48,546 nt of DNA, taken from positions 1 to 48,546 of the forward strand of contig JBCBJZ010000007.1 in assembly GCA_038522635.1 (NCBI GenBank). The letters are read 5' to 3'. A program made the position numbers and the translations under genes. Below are positions 1-9,409 of this stretch, one piece after another (position 1 is the first letter of the stretch; each line of letters opens with the position of its first letter). The notes below the pieces were generated by a model. The model saw only the letters and a program-made list of their open reading frames with translations. It did no database searches and was not told where the DNA came from. Source of the DNA: JBCBJZ01 sp038522635. Lineage in GTDB: Bacteria > Pseudomonadota > Alphaproteobacteria > Rhizobiales > Hyphomicrobiaceae.

Positions 1-628
1 TGATGCGCTCAACTTTTGCGCCGGTCAGAACGCGCACGCCTTTCGTTTCGCACCAGCGCGCGAGCATACCGCCCGCGGTCTCATCCATCATGCGTGCGAC
101 CATGCGCGGTGCCAACTCGACCACGGTGAGGTCCGCGCCACGACCGACCAGCGCTTCCAAGATGATCGAACCGATGAAACCGGCGCCAACCAGAACCACC
201 GGCGCACCAGGTTCAGCGCGCTCTACGATTTTGCGCGCGTCCTCCAGCGTCCAGCAGGGGTGCACACCGGGCAACGTCGCCCCCTCAAGCGGCGGAATGA
301 TCGGGGACGCCCCGGTCGCCAGCAGCAAGCGGTCGTAAGCGATGTCCTCACTGCCGCTGACGAACAGCGCCTTGGCGCGGGTATCGATGCCGCCGGCACG
401 GGCCTCGCGTATGTTGATCCCGAGGGTGTCAAAGTGGCCCGGCGTCTGACGCAAATGCGTGCCGCCCTCGTCGATCTGCCCGTGCAAGAGATAGGGGATG
501 GCCATGCGCGAATAGGGTGCTTCGCCCTCCCCGGAGATCAGCGTGATCTCATCGTTCGGCCGCATCTGGCGCAACGTCTCGGCCGCCGTCACGCCGGCCG
601 GCCCCGCCCCTAGGATCACGTGGTGCAT
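1..628 (-). CDS. FAD-dependent pyridine nucleotide-disulphide oxidoreductase (3' part outside window)
   Basis: The gene runs off the left edge; about 209 N-terminal residues are visible. It starts with a Rossmann FAD-binding motif (ILGAGPAGVTAAE, residues 5-17). The LLLATGASP strand typical of two-dinucleotide-fold flavoproteins follows, and then a second GxGxxG (VLVGAGFIGS, about residue 145) for NAD(P)H. This layout fits the NirB/rubredoxin-reductase/ferredoxin-reductase branch. The PYSRMAIPYLLHG segment resembles nitrite-reductase-like or assimilatory FAD oxidoreductases. The electron partner cannot be told from this part. The ATG start agrees with the beginning of the first beta strand. 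It is transcribed in the same direction as the methyltransferase, mfd and sdhE upstream, with a 136-bp gap. Confidence 0.85.
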   Translation of the reverse strand, partial: MHHVILGAGPAGVTAAETLRQMRPNDEITLISGEGEAPYSRMAIPYLLHGQIDEGGTHLRQTPGHFDTLGINIREARAGGIDTRAKALFVSGSEDIAYDRLLLATGASPIIPPLEGATLPGVHPCWTLEDARKIVERAEPGAPVVLVGAGFIGSIILEALVGRGADLTVVELAPRMVARMMDETAGGMLARWCETKGVRVLTGAKVERI

Positions 629-764
629 GGTCTCATCCCTTCTGCCGGTCTGCGCGCGCGGACTGTTATAGCGATTTCAGGTGCAGCGATCTCAGGCTTG
701 GCGCTGAACGACGTGTCCGCCGGCTGCCCCGTTGCGGGGAGGTGAACGCGAAGCCGGCAGGTTG

Positions 765-1394
765 TCAACGATGCTCGCCGAGCCGCGCGCGCCCCACATA
801 ATGGAAGGCGAACAGCGCGGGGCGGCGTGGCAGCGTGTAGGTCTCAAGGGCCTCGATCACAAAGCCGTTGGCGGTGAGGCGGGCTGCCGGATCGCGGTTG
901 AGATGGCAGCCGCCAGCCAAAGTACCCCAAAGGCCATCCAGGCGGTCCTGCCAGCGCGCCACGCCTTCGTCTTGAGCGCGCCCGTGTTCGCAAAAGAGGA
1001 TGCAGCCGTCGGGCTTCAGGATGCGGCGCGCTTCTTGAAGGGCGGCCCCTGGATCGGGGATCGTGCAAAGTGCGTAGGTGAAAACGCAAGTATCGACGCT
1101 TTTGCCGGCGAGCGGGAGCCCTTCCCCGCTCGCGCGTACCAGGTCGACAGGAAAGGGGCTGCGCGCGACGTTGGCTTTTGCGCGGTTCAGCATGGCGGCA
1201 GAAGGTTCGATGCCGATCACGCGAGATACATGCGCAGCGTTGTAGTGGGGCAGATTGGTGCCGCTACCAAAACCGATATCGGCGACCACGCCGCACGCCT
1301 GCGGGACGATGCGGGCACGCTGGAGGGCAAAGGCTTTGCCTGCGCAAATGCAAGCCGTCAGCGGCGCCAAAACGTGGCGTTCATAAACGCTCAT
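765..1394 (-). CDS. class I SAM-dependent methyltransferase
   Basis: 209-residue soluble methyltransferase of the Methyltransf_11/UbiE-like fold. Motif I is DIGFGSGTNLPHY (about residues 40-52), followed by an acidic residue at the end of strand 2 (GIEPSAAML) and a motif-IV-like CVFTYALCTIPDP. The opening MSVYERHVLAPL matches the usual start of this family. I therefore chose this ATG, which has GGGAG eight bases upstream, over a GTG 69 bases further 5' that directly abuts the mfd stop codon. The family includes phospholipid N-methyltransferase-like and quinone-biosynthesis-like enzymes; the substrate is unknown. It sits 69 bases downstream of mfd and is probably cotranscribed with it. Confidence 0.85.
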   Translation of the reverse strand: MSVYERHVLAPLTACICAGKAFALQRARIVPQACGVVADIGFGSGTNLPHYNAAHVSRVIGIEPSAAMLNRAKANVARSPFPVDLVRASGEGLPLAGKSVDTCVFTYALCTIPDPGAALQEARRILKPDGCILFCEHGRAQDEGVARWQDRLDGLWGTLAGGCHLNRDPAARLTANGFVIEALETYTLPRRPALFAFHYVGRARLGEHR

Positions 1395-1463
1395 AGCACC
1401 CGCTCCCGGTACCGACCGCTGCGCAGCCGCTGGCCCAGCCTTCACACCATGCTGTTCAGACAC

Positions 1464-4400
1464 TCAACCGAGCGCTTCAGCGCTCGCGGGCGATGTCATG
1501 GCCGCCGCGCCGTCTTCATCGATTAACGCTGCCAAAGCGGCCACCAGATCGCGCACGCCCCGCACGCGGTCCTGCGCTTCCGCCCAGTCCTGTTTGACGA
1601 TCAGCTTGTGATCGGCCTGAAAGCGCGCCTGCCCTTTCATGGTCTGCAGCCATCCAACGAGCGCTTCGGGGGCTGCAAAGGTATCGTTGCGGAACTTAAG
1701 CACGCCGCCCTTGGGACCGGCATCGACCTGGGCAACGCCGGCAACACGGCACAGCGCCTTGATCTCCATCACGTCCAACAGATGCTTCACTTCCTGCGGC
1801 AGCGGCCCGAAGCGGTCGACCAACTCAGCGGCGAAATCGTCGATATCCCCGCGCTTCGTGAGCGCCGACACCCGCCGGTACAGCCCCAACCGCAACTGCA
1901 AATCGCTGACGTAGTCGTCGGGGATCAGCACGCCGGTGCCGAGCGAGATCTGCGGCGACCACTGCTCATCGCCCTCACCCAGATCCCCGCCTTTGAGCGA
2001 AGCGATCGTCTCTTCCAGCATCGACTGGTAAAGCTCGAAGCCAACCTCTTTGATGTGGCCGGACTGCTCGTCGCCCAACAGGTTGCCCGCGCCGCGGATA
2101 TCAAGGTCGTGCGACGCCAGCGAGAAGCCCGCGCCCAACGTATCAAGCGAGTGCAATACCTTGAGGCGCTTTTCGGCGGGTTCGGTCAGCCGCTTGCTGG
2201 CAGGCGTGGTGAAGTAGGCGTAGGCGCGCGCCTTGGAGCGGCCCACGCGCCCGCGCAACTGATACAATTGCGCCAGGCCGAACATGTCGGCGCGGTGCAC
2301 GATCATGGTGTTGGCGTTGGGCACGTCGAGACCGGATTCCACGATCGCGGTGGACAGCAGAACATCGTACTGGCCCTCGTAGAACGCGGTCATGATGTCT
2401 TCGAGTTCGGTCGGGCTGAGCTGCCCGTGGGCGCGCGCGTAGCGAAGGTCTGGCACGTGCTCATCGAGGAATTCGGCGATGCCATCGAGGTCAGCGATGC
2501 GCGGCACCACATAGAACGACTGCCCGCCGCGGAAGCGCTCGCGCCGCAGCGCCTCACGGATGATCACCGGATCAAATGGTGAAATGAACGTCCGCACGGC
2601 GAGACGATCCACCGGCGGCGTCGTGATCAAAGAGAGCTCGCGCACCCCCGACAGCGCCAGTTGCAACGTCCGCGGGATCGGGGTCGCCGTCAGCGTCAGC
2701 ACGTGCACGTCATCGCGCAATTGCTTCAGCCGCTCTTTATGCGTGACGCCAAAATGCTGCTCCTCATCGACGATGAGCAAACCTAAGTTGGAAAACTCGA
2801 TCGCCTTGCCCAACAGCGCGTGGGTGCCGACCACGATGTCGATCTGCCCGTCCTTCAAGCCGGCTTTGACGGCCGTGAGGTCCTTGGTGCCGACCAGCCG
2901 CGACGCTTGTGCGATCTTCACCGGCAAGCCGCGGAAGCGTTCTTGGAAACTGCGGAAGTGTTGGCGGGCAAGCAGCGTGGTCGGCACGATGACGGCGACT
3001 TGTACGCCGGACATCGCTGCGACATAGGCGGCGCGCATCGCGACTTCGGTTTTGCCGAAGCCGACATCGCCGCACACCAGGCGATCCATGGGCTTGCCGG
3101 AAGCAAGGTCCTCCAGCACCGCTTCGATGCTCGCCTGTTGGTCGTCCGTCTCTTCGTGTTGGAAGCCTGCGGCGAACTCATCGTACGCCCCATGGGGGGC
3201 TTCGAGCGGTTGGGCCTCGCGCAACGCCCGCATCGCGGCCACGCGAATCAGCTCGGCGGCGATCTCGCGCAGGCGTTTCTTCAGCTTGGCCTTGCGGTTT
3301 TGCCAGGCGGCACCCCCGAGACGATCCAACTGCGCCGTCGTCTCATCGGACCCGTAACGCGACAGCAGTTCGATGTTCTCAACGGGCAGGTAGAGCTTGT
3401 CGCCGCCCGCGTAAACCAACTCCAGGCAGGCGTGCGGTGCGCCCAGCGCCTCAATGGTCGTCAGGCCGGCGAAGCGACCGATGCCATGGTCGGTATGCAC
3501 CACAAGATCGCCGACGCTGAGCGCCGTCGCTTCGGTCAGCACGTCCACGGCCTTGCGCGCTTTGCGCCGCTTGCGGATGAAGCGGTCGCCGAGCATGTCC
3601 TGTTCGGCAATCACGGTGAGGTGTGGCGTCTCAAAGCCCTGATCGAGGCCGAGGACGCCGATGGCAGCGGCCGTCGCCGGCAACGTCTGGACCGCATCGA
3701 AGTGCTCAACGGCGCGCAAGTCGACCAGGCCGTGCTCACGCAGGAGCCCGCTGATGCGCTCGCGTGAGCCCGCGCTCCAGGCCGCGATCAGCACGCGGCG
3801 CTCCTTGCCAAGACGCGCGTTGATGTGGTGGGCGGCGGCTTCGAAGACGTTGGCTTTGACGGCGTTCCGCTCGGCCGCGAAATCCCGGCCCGCGCGCCCT
3901 TCAAGCGCTTGGGTACGCATGCCCTCCTGCTCCATCGTCTCGTTGAACGCGAGCAGGTAGAGCTGGTCGTGACCCTTGAGGACGCGCTTCAGCGCCGACG
4001 CCATCACGAACATGTGCGAAGGCGGCACCGGGTTGTACGGCGGGGCACCGAACGTCGCCGTCTCCAGCGCATCGACGCGGGCCTTGTAGTGCTCTTCGAT
4101 GAGTTCGTGACGGGCTTCGATGGCACCCCGGGCGGACGGGTCGAAACTGATCAGCGCGTCGGGCACATAGGCACTCAACGGTTCAAGCGCGCCATGGAAC
4201 AACGGCAGCCAGTGCTCCATGCCCTGAAACCGGGTGCCGGCGCTCACCGCTTCATAAAGGGGGTCATCGCCCGTCACCGCGCCGAACAGCTCCATGTAGC
4301 GGGCGCGAAACCGTTTCACCGCAACCTCGCCGAAAGCCACTTCGCTCACCGGCATCAGGACGAGTTTGCTGATCGCTTTGGTGGTGCGCTGGGTCTCGGG

Positions 4401-5000
4401 ATCGAACGGCTTGATGGCTTCAAGCGTGTCGCCGAAGAAGTCGAGGCGGACGGGGTTGGGTCGCCCCGGCGGGAACAGGTCAAGAATGCCACCACGCTGC
4501 GCGAACTCGCCAGGCTCCATCACGGTGCCCGTTCGCTGGTAGCCGAACCGCACCAGCCGCTGGATCAGGCGTGGAAGATCGATGCGCTGGCCAGGCGCGA
4601 TCGCCTTGATCGACTTGCGGATGAAGTCGCGGCTGGGCACCAACTGCAGCGCTGCGTTGATCGTGGTGAGCACGATGGTGGGCTGTTTGCGAGCGCTGGC
4701 ACTCAGTCGTGCAAGCGCTGTGATCCGCCTGGCGACGAGGTCCGCGTTGGGGCCAACCCGGTCGTAAGGCACCGTTTCCCAGGCGGGGAAGGCGATGACC
4801 CGTACATCGGGCGCAAAAAATGCGAGCGCCTGCTCCAACGTATCGAGACGGCGATCATCGCGCGCCACATGCAGGATCAGCGCATCCGCCCCCCGCTGGC
4901 GCGCCCGCTCGTGCAGCCGCTGGGCAAGGATCAACGCATCATAGCCTTCAGGAACGCCCGAAATGGCTTCAAGCGTGTGATCTTGAACGGTCGTGGTCAT
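1464..5000 (-). CDS. mfd: transcription-repair coupling factor Mfd
   Basis: 1178-residue ATPase that displaces RNA polymerase stalled at DNA lesions and recruits UvrA, directing nucleotide excision repair to the transcribed strand. The full family architecture is present: a UvrB-like N-terminal module (QRGGILDLFPPG near residue 165), the CarD/TRCF RNA-polymerase-interaction domain (GDLVVHTDHGIGRFAGL, about 500-516), and the RecG-like translocase with Walker A GDVGFGKTEVA (about 645) and Walker B DEEQHFG (about 742). Motifs V/VI follow (STAIVESGLDVPNANT and QLRGRVGRS), then a C-terminal TRCF domain. The length is normal for the family. It lies 81 bp downstream of sdhE in the same direction and probably shares its transcript. 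Confidence 0.98.
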   Translation of the reverse strand: MTTTVQDHTLEAISGVPEGYDALILAQRLHERARQRGADALILHVARDDRRLDTLEQALAFFAPDVRVIAFPAWETVPYDRVGPNADLVARRITALARLSASARKQPTIVLTTINAALQLVPSRDFIRKSIKAIAPGQRIDLPRLIQRLVRFGYQRTGTVMEPGEFAQRGGILDLFPPGRPNPVRLDFFGDTLEAIKPFDPETQRTTKAISKLVLMPVSEVAFGEVAVKRFRARYMELFGAVTGDDPLYEAVSAGTRFQGMEHWLPLFHGALEPLSAYVPDALISFDPSARGAIEARHELIEEHYKARVDALETATFGAPPYNPVPPSHMFVMASALKRVLKGHDQLYLLAFNETMEQEGMRTQALEGRAGRDFAAERNAVKANVFEAAAHHINARLGKERRVLIAAWSAGSRERISGLLREHGLVDLRAVEHFDAVQTLPATAAAIGVLGLDQGFETPHLTVIAEQDMLGDRFIRKRRKARKAVDVLTEATALSVGDLVVHTDHGIGRFAGLTTIEALGAPHACLELVYAGGDKLYLPVENIELLSRYGSDETTAQLDRLGGAAWQNRKAKLKKRLREIAAELIRVAAMRALREAQPLEAPHGAYDEFAAGFQHEETDDQQASIEAVLEDLASGKPMDRLVCGDVGFGKTEVAMRAAYVAAMSGVQVAVIVPTTLLARQHFRSFQERFRGLPVKIAQASRLVGTKDLTAVKAGLKDGQIDIVVGTHALLGKAIEFSNLGLLIVDEEQHFGVTHKERLKQLRDDVHVLTLTATPIPRTLQLALSGVRELSLITTPPVDRLAVRTFISPFDPVIIREALRRERFRGGQSFYVVPRIADLDGIAEFLDEHVPDLRYARAHGQLSPTELEDIMTAFYEGQYDVLLSTAIVESGLDVPNANTMIVHRADMFGLAQLYQLRGRVGRSKARAYAYFTTPASKRLTEPAEKRLKVLHSLDTLGAGFSLASHDLDIRGAGNLLGDEQSGHIKEVGFELYQSMLEETIASLKGGDLGEGDEQWSPQISLGTGVLIPDDYVSDLQLRLGLYRRVSALTKRGDIDDFAAELVDRFGPLPQEVKHLLDVMEIKALCRVAGVAQVDAGPKGGVLKFRNDTFAAPEALVGWLQTMKGQARFQADHKLIVKQDWAEAQDRVRGVRDLVAALAALIDEDGAAAMTSPASAEALG

Positions 5001-5081
5001 GGATAACGACAGCTTCAGTGTGACGTTAGGTCGGTTGAGCGTTGCGTGCAGCCCACAGTTGGCCGGTGGAGCGCGGGTGGC

Positions 5082-5384
5082 CTAAAGCCCGTGAAAGGTG
5101 CGGATATCCGCGACGAGCACCGAGAAGCCTGGCGGCGGCGCACCCTCATCCTCCATCATCAGCCATTGATGCAGATCCGGATCAGGCATCGCCAAGAATT
5201 CCTCAAAAGCCTGCAAAGATGCCTCATCCATGGCCGCAGCCTTCGCATCCGCATAGCGCCCGAGCATGATATCGAGCTCTTTCATGCCGCGATGACTGGC
5301 GCGCCACAAAATGCGCTTAACCCGGGCATCAAGGTTGGCCTGGTCGGCTTGGTCGTTGAGAGCGCGATCGGTTGAGGATGGCAT
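5082..5384 (-). CDS. sdhE: succinate dehydrogenase assembly factor SdhE (Sdh5 family)
   Basis: 100-residue cytoplasmic helical protein of the SdhE/YgfY/Sdh5 family, which promotes covalent attachment of FAD to the SdhA subunit of succinate dehydrogenase. The diagnostic RGMKELD (RGxxE motif, R32 to E36) is present, followed by the conserved FEEFLAMPDPDLHQWL. This is the first gene of the minus-strand group sdhE-mfd-methyltransferase and is divergent from recG. The C-terminal tail (SVLVADIRTFHGL) is the usual short extension. The start was chosen because it is the only ATG giving a family-length protein. Confidence 0.95.
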   Translation of the reverse strand: MPSSTDRALNDQADQANLDARVKRILWRASHRGMKELDIMLGRYADAKAAAMDEASLQAFEEFLAMPDPDLHQWLMMEDEGAPPPGFSVLVADIRTFHGL

Positions 5385-5675
5385 CGAGGCCCCTGGTTTG
5401 ACCGGTGTGCATCATGGTCGACACGCGTGTTAGGCGCATGCGATGGAACGCGTGGATAACATAGCCGCGCGGGGCTGTCGCGGGGGCGGCATGCGGTAAT
5501 TTGGTCGCTTGAGCGTGTGCGGGCGCCGGTGTCGGACGGGCTTGCAGCGCGCCCCATCATCGAAGTCGGAGGGCTTAGACCCGTGGGCTTGCCAGCCGCC
5601 AAACGCCGCGAGAACGACGCGCCCGACGCCGGCGCCGTTGCTGCGACACGGCCGATGCCGTCCGCGCCCTCCGGC

Positions 5676-7790
5676 ATGCGGCCAGGGGTGCTCAATCCGC
5701 TGTTCGCCGACGCATCGACGCTGCAAGGCGTTGGCCCGCGCATCGAGACGCTGTTGAAAAAGGCGCTCGGTCTTCCCGCAACGCAAGCGAACCTGCGCTT
5801 GCTCGATCTTCTGTGGCACACGCCAACGGGGTTGATCGACCGCCGCGCTGAGCCTGCTATCCAAGACGCGGTACCCGGCACGATCGCGACGTTTCGCGTG
5901 CGCGTTGTCAAGCACCGCCCCTCGCCCCGCGGACGCGCTGCCGTACCCTATCGGGTCACCTGCGAAGATGACAGCGGACGCCTCGATCTGATCTTTTTTC
6001 GCGCTGAACGCAGTTACGTTGAACGGCAGTTGCCTGAAGGTGAGATCCGCTACGTTTCCGGCAAAGTTGAGCGCTACGGCGATCAACTGCAGATGCCGCA
6101 TCCCGACTACATCCTGCCAGAGGCGCGCCAGGGCGATCTGCCCATGCTGGAGCCGGTCTATCCGTTGACCGCGGGGCTGTCGGCGAAGGTGCTGGGCAAG
6201 TTGATGCGCCAGATGAACGCGGCCGTGCCGCAACTTGCCGAATGGCAGACGCACGCGTGGCTTGAAGCGCGCGGTTGGCCAGGCTTTCACGACGCCATCA
6301 GCGCCTTGCATCGCCCGCGCGATCCAGCGGACCTGTCACCCTCGGGGCCAGCGTGGCAGCGCCTTGCCTATGATGAATTGCTGGCCGGCCAGGTTGCCTT
6401 GGCGTTGGTGCGTGCGAACCAACGGGCGCAGCGGGGACGCGCGGTGCGTGGCGATGGGCGCGTGCGCCGGGCCCTGCTTGAAGCGCTGCCGTTTGCACTG
6501 ACCCGCTCGCAGGCTGAAGCGATGGCGGTGATCGAAGCCGACATGGCGTCTGACCGGCGCATGTTGCGGCTCCTGCAGGGCGATGTGGGTGCGGGCAAAA
6601 CGGTTGTCGCCTTGCTCGCCATGGCCATCGCGGTGGAAGCGGGCATGCAGGCGGCCCTCATGGCGCCGACCGAGGTGCTCGCGCGCCAGCACATGGAAAC
6701 GCTGAGCCCGCTGGCGGACGCCGCAGGCCTGAAGCTGGCGCTGCTGACGGGGCGCGAAAAAGGCAAGACGCGCACGCAAACCCTGGCTCAGGTTACCGAT
6801 GGCAGCATCGACATCCTGGTCGGCACCCACGCGCTGTTCCAGGCTGACGTGGTCTTCAACGATCTCGGCTTCGCGGTGATCGACGAGCAGCACCGCTTCG
6901 GTGTCCATCAGCGCATGGCTTTGCAGACCAAAGGGCGCGATGGCGGCGCCAACGTGCTGGTGATGACGGCGACCCCGATCCCGCGCACGCTGCTGATGAC
7001 GCACTACGGCGATCTGGAAGTCTCAAAACTCACCGAGAAGCCTGCTGGCCGCAAACCCATCGTGACCACGGCGCCGCCGTTGGAGCGGCTGAGCGATGTG
7101 ATCGAAGCGTTGAAGCGCGCGGTGAAGGCGGGGGCCCAAATCTACTGGGTGTGCCCGCTGGTGGAATCATCTGACAAGTCGGAATTGGCGGCAGCGCAAG
7201 AGCGCGCAGCCCATCTTGGGCAGACGTTTGGCGACCGGGTCGGGTTGCTGCACGGCCAGATGAAGGGCGCGGACAAGGATGCGGTTATGGCGCGCTTTGC
7301 CGCCGACGAGCTCTCGATCCTGGTCGCCACCACCGTGATCGAGGTCGGCGTCAACGTGCCGAACGCGACTGTTATGGTGATCGAGCACGCCGAGCGCTTT
7401 GGCCTTGCGCAGCTCCATCAGTTGCGGGGGCGCGTGGGACGCGGGGCGGCGCAATCGTACTGCATGCTGCTCCATAAGGCCCCGCTCGGCGAGGTCGCGC
7501 GCGAACGCATCGACATCATGTGCCAGTCGGAAGATGGATTTCTCATCGCGGAGAAGGACCTTGAGCTTCGGGGCGGTGGCGAAGTTCTGGGCGCACGCCA
7601 AAGCGGGGTGCCGGCGTTCCGCATGGCCGATGTGCCGGGCATGCCTGACCTGCTGGCGGCGGCGCGTGATGATTCAACGCTGATCGTTGAACAGGATCCG
7701 ACGCTGCAGAGCCCGCGCGGGCAGGCGTTGCGCACGCTGCTCTACCTGTTTGAGCGCGACGAAGCCGTCCGCCTGTTCCGTACGGGCTGA
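5676..7790 (+). CDS. recG: ATP-dependent DNA helicase RecG
   Basis: Branch-migration helicase that reverses stalled replication forks and processes recombination intermediates. From the chosen ATG it is 704 residues, which is normal. Visible parts are a helix-hairpin-helix-like start (TLQGVGPRI), the OB-fold wedge domain (about 60-150), Walker A GDVGAGKT (about 304), DEQHRFGV (about 401), motif III TATPIPRT, and the C-terminal QLRGRVGRG. The frame stays open upstream to a GTG at 5517, adding 53 residues of Pro/Ala-rich sequence unlike other RecG proteins. The start MRPGVLNPLF matches alphaproteobacterial RecG, although no strong ribosome binding site precedes it. Confidence 0.96.
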   Translation: MRPGVLNPLFADASTLQGVGPRIETLLKKALGLPATQANLRLLDLLWHTPTGLIDRRAEPAIQDAVPGTIATFRVRVVKHRPSPRGRAAVPYRVTCEDDSGRLDLIFFRAERSYVERQLPEGEIRYVSGKVERYGDQLQMPHPDYILPEARQGDLPMLEPVYPLTAGLSAKVLGKLMRQMNAAVPQLAEWQTHAWLEARGWPGFHDAISALHRPRDPADLSPSGPAWQRLAYDELLAGQVALALVRANQRAQRGRAVRGDGRVRRALLEALPFALTRSQAEAMAVIEADMASDRRMLRLLQGDVGAGKTVVALLAMAIAVEAGMQAALMAPTEVLARQHMETLSPLADAAGLKLALLTGREKGKTRTQTLAQVTDGSIDILVGTHALFQADVVFNDLGFAVIDEQHRFGVHQRMALQTKGRDGGANVLVMTATPIPRTLLMTHYGDLEVSKLTEKPAGRKPIVTTAPPLERLSDVIEALKRAVKAGAQIYWVCPLVESSDKSELAAAQERAAHLGQTFGDRVGLLHGQMKGADKDAVMARFAADELSILVATTVIEVGVNVPNATVMVIEHAERFGLAQLHQLRGRVGRGAAQSYCMLLHKAPLGEVARERIDIMCQSEDGFLIAEKDLELRGGGEVLGARQSGVPAFRMADVPGMPDLLAAARDDSTLIVEQDPTLQSPRGQALRTLLYLFERDEAVRLFRTG

Positions 7791-7861
7791 AGCGAGCGCA
7801 CCGCTTAACCAGCCCCACCGCAGGGCTTTTGCCACGCAACGCCCTGGCCTATAAGGCATCC

Positions 7862-8713
7862 ATGAGCGACATCCTCACCAAAATCACCGCCTACAAGCGC
7901 GAAGAAGTGGCGGCTGCAAAAGCGCGCATGCCCCAAAGCTTGATCGATGAGCGCGCGCGCGCGGCCCCCGCGGTGCGTCCTTTTGCTGGCGCCATACGGG
8001 ATGCGCACGCGCAACGTCGGCCAGCCCTGATCGCGGAGATCAAGAAGGCGTCGCCCTCGAAAGGGCTGATCCGCGCCGATTTCGACCCGCCCGCGCTGGC
8101 GCAGGCCTATGAAGCTGGCGGCGCCACCTGCCTGTCCATCCTGACCGATGAACCCTCTTTCCAGGGCGCACCGGACTATCTGTTGAAGGCGCGCGCGGCG
8201 TGTGCGCTGCCGGCGTTACGCAAAGACTTCATGATCGACACCTACCAGGTCGCGGAGGCGCGGGCGTGGGGTGCGGACTGCATTTTGATCATCCTTGCGC
8301 AGGTTGACGATGCCTGCGCGCGCGATCTGGCGCACGCCGCGCAGGCCTGGGGCATGGATGCGATCGCGGAAGTGCATGATGGTGACGAACTGACCCGCGC
8401 GCTCGCGCTTCCCTGTGCGCTGATCGGGATCAACAACCGTAACCTGCGCACCTTCGAGACCACGTTAGAAACGTCTGAAACACTCGCGCCACGCATCCCG
8501 TCTGACCGCCTTACGGTGGGCGAAAGCGGCATCGCGACGCCCGCCGACATCGCACGTCTGCAGGCCGCCGGCATCAACACCTTCCTGATCGGCGAAAGCC
8601 TGATGCGCCAGGCCGATGTCGCAAGCGCGACGCAGGCTCTGATGGCGCAGGCCAACGCCGACCGATCCCCGGCCGAGGCCTTCGCAACGGCAGGCGTATC
8701 GTCCCATGGCTGA
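7862..8713 (+). CDS. trpC: indole-3-glycerol phosphate synthase
   Basis: 283-residue (beta/alpha)8 enzyme that closes the indole ring of 1-(2-carboxyphenylamino)-1-deoxyribulose 5-phosphate in tryptophan synthesis. Conserved motifs are AEIKKASPSKG with the catalytic lysine, LRKDFMID, GINNRNLRTFE and the phosphate-binding VGESGI. The ATG at MSDILTKI is the family start; an in-frame ATG 33 bases upstream would add an unconserved tail. Its 3' end overlaps moaC by 8 bp, so the two genes are translationally coupled. trpD, which commonly precedes trpC in related genomes, is not found here; recG stands in that place. Confidence 0.97.
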   Translation: MSDILTKITAYKREEVAAAKARMPQSLIDERARAAPAVRPFAGAIRDAHAQRRPALIAEIKKASPSKGLIRADFDPPALAQAYEAGGATCLSILTDEPSFQGAPDYLLKARAACALPALRKDFMIDTYQVAEARAWGADCILIILAQVDDACARDLAHAAQAWGMDAIAEVHDGDELTRALALPCALIGINNRNLRTFETTLETSETLAPRIPSDRLTVGESGIATPADIARLQAAGINTFLIGESLMRQADVASATQALMAQANADRSPAEAFATAGVSSHG

Positions 8714-9308
8714 TGTCGCCCTGTCTCACCTCAATGCGGCCGGCGAAGCCCACATGGTGGACGTTTCCGCCAAGGCCGTGACGCAACGTACCGCGATCGC
8801 GTCCGGCCTCATCACCATGGCACCAGGCACGCTCGATCTGGTCCGCGATGCGGGCGCCAAAAAGGGCGACGTGCTCGCCACGGCCCGCATTGCCGGCATC
8901 ATGGCGGCGAAGCGCACATCCGATCTGATCCCGCTTTGCCATCCCCTCGCGTTGAGCAAGGTCACGCTCGATTTGGAGCCGCAGGATGATCCCGCCGGCA
9001 TCATCGTCACAGCCACGGTTCGTGTGAGCGGTCCAACCGGCGTTGAGATGGAAGCGTTAACCGCAGTCTCCGTTGCGGCGCTCACGATCTACGACATGCT
9101 CAAGGCCGCCGATAAGGCGATGACGATCGGCGCGATCCACTTGGTTGAAAAGACCGGCGGCAAGTCGGGCCCTTACCGCGCGACAGACCAGGCGAGCGTA
9201 GCCTCGGTTAGGAGCGCACCTGCAATGCGCCCCGCCGCGCAGGCGCCCCCGCATCACGCCGCACGAGATGCGCAGCCGGACGATGATAGCCCACCGTGGG
9301 ACCCGTAA
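8706..9308 (+). CDS. moaC: cyclic pyranopterin monophosphate synthase MoaC
   Basis: Converts the 3',8-cyclo-GTP product of MoaA into cyclic pyranopterin monophosphate, the first stable intermediate of molybdenum cofactor synthesis. Family signatures are LCHPL, GVEMEALTAVSVAALTIYDM and the active-site GGKSG (about residue 157). The catalytic core ends near residue 160. About 40 further residues are rich in Ala, Pro, Asp and His and look disordered; MoaC proteins are usually 155-165 residues, so this tail is an extension. The start overlaps the trpC stop by 8 bp. moeA follows after a 163-bp gap with operator-like dyads. Confidence 0.97.
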   Translation: MADVALSHLNAAGEAHMVDVSAKAVTQRTAIASGLITMAPGTLDLVRDAGAKKGDVLATARIAGIMAAKRTSDLIPLCHPLALSKVTLDLEPQDDPAGIIVTATVRVSGPTGVEMEALTAVSVAALTIYDMLKAADKAMTIGAIHLVEKTGGKSGPYRATDQASVASVRSAPAMRPAAQAPPHHAARDAQPDDDSPPWDP

Positions 9309-9386
9309 GCCTGCGTTCGCACGCTCGCCGCGTTCAAGCGTTCATCCGCCTCGCGCGGCTTTATGGAAAACTGAGAGATAAAGCTA

Positions 9387-9401
9387 GATCACCAGGTGAT
9401 C
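9387..9401. promoter_or_regulatory. perfect 7-1-7 dyad upstream of moeA (operator-like)
   Basis: GATCACC, one base, GGTGATC: a perfect inverted repeat in the moaC-moeA gap, 70 bp before the moeA start, next to a short AT-rich stretch (9361-9385). The size and symmetry suit a dimeric repressor. No regulator is identified, and the sequence does not resemble the ModE site as I know it. Confidence 0.4.
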
Positions 9402-9409
9402 GATCGGGA

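Noticed and set aside
765..1463. Longer start of the methyltransferase at GTG 1463
   Set aside because: The added 23 residues are not family-like, and the internal ATG has a good ribosome binding site.
3825..5006. Long plus-strand open frame (393 codons) opposite mfd
   Set aside because: Antisense shadow of a certain gene in a GC-rich genome; His/Arg/Gly-rich composition and no recognisable motif.
5446..5460. GAAC-N7-TAAC upstream of recG and sdhE
   Set aside because: Seven of eight matches to the SOS box, but it lies 216 bp from recG, recG is not normally in the SOS regulon, and one near-match is expected by chance.
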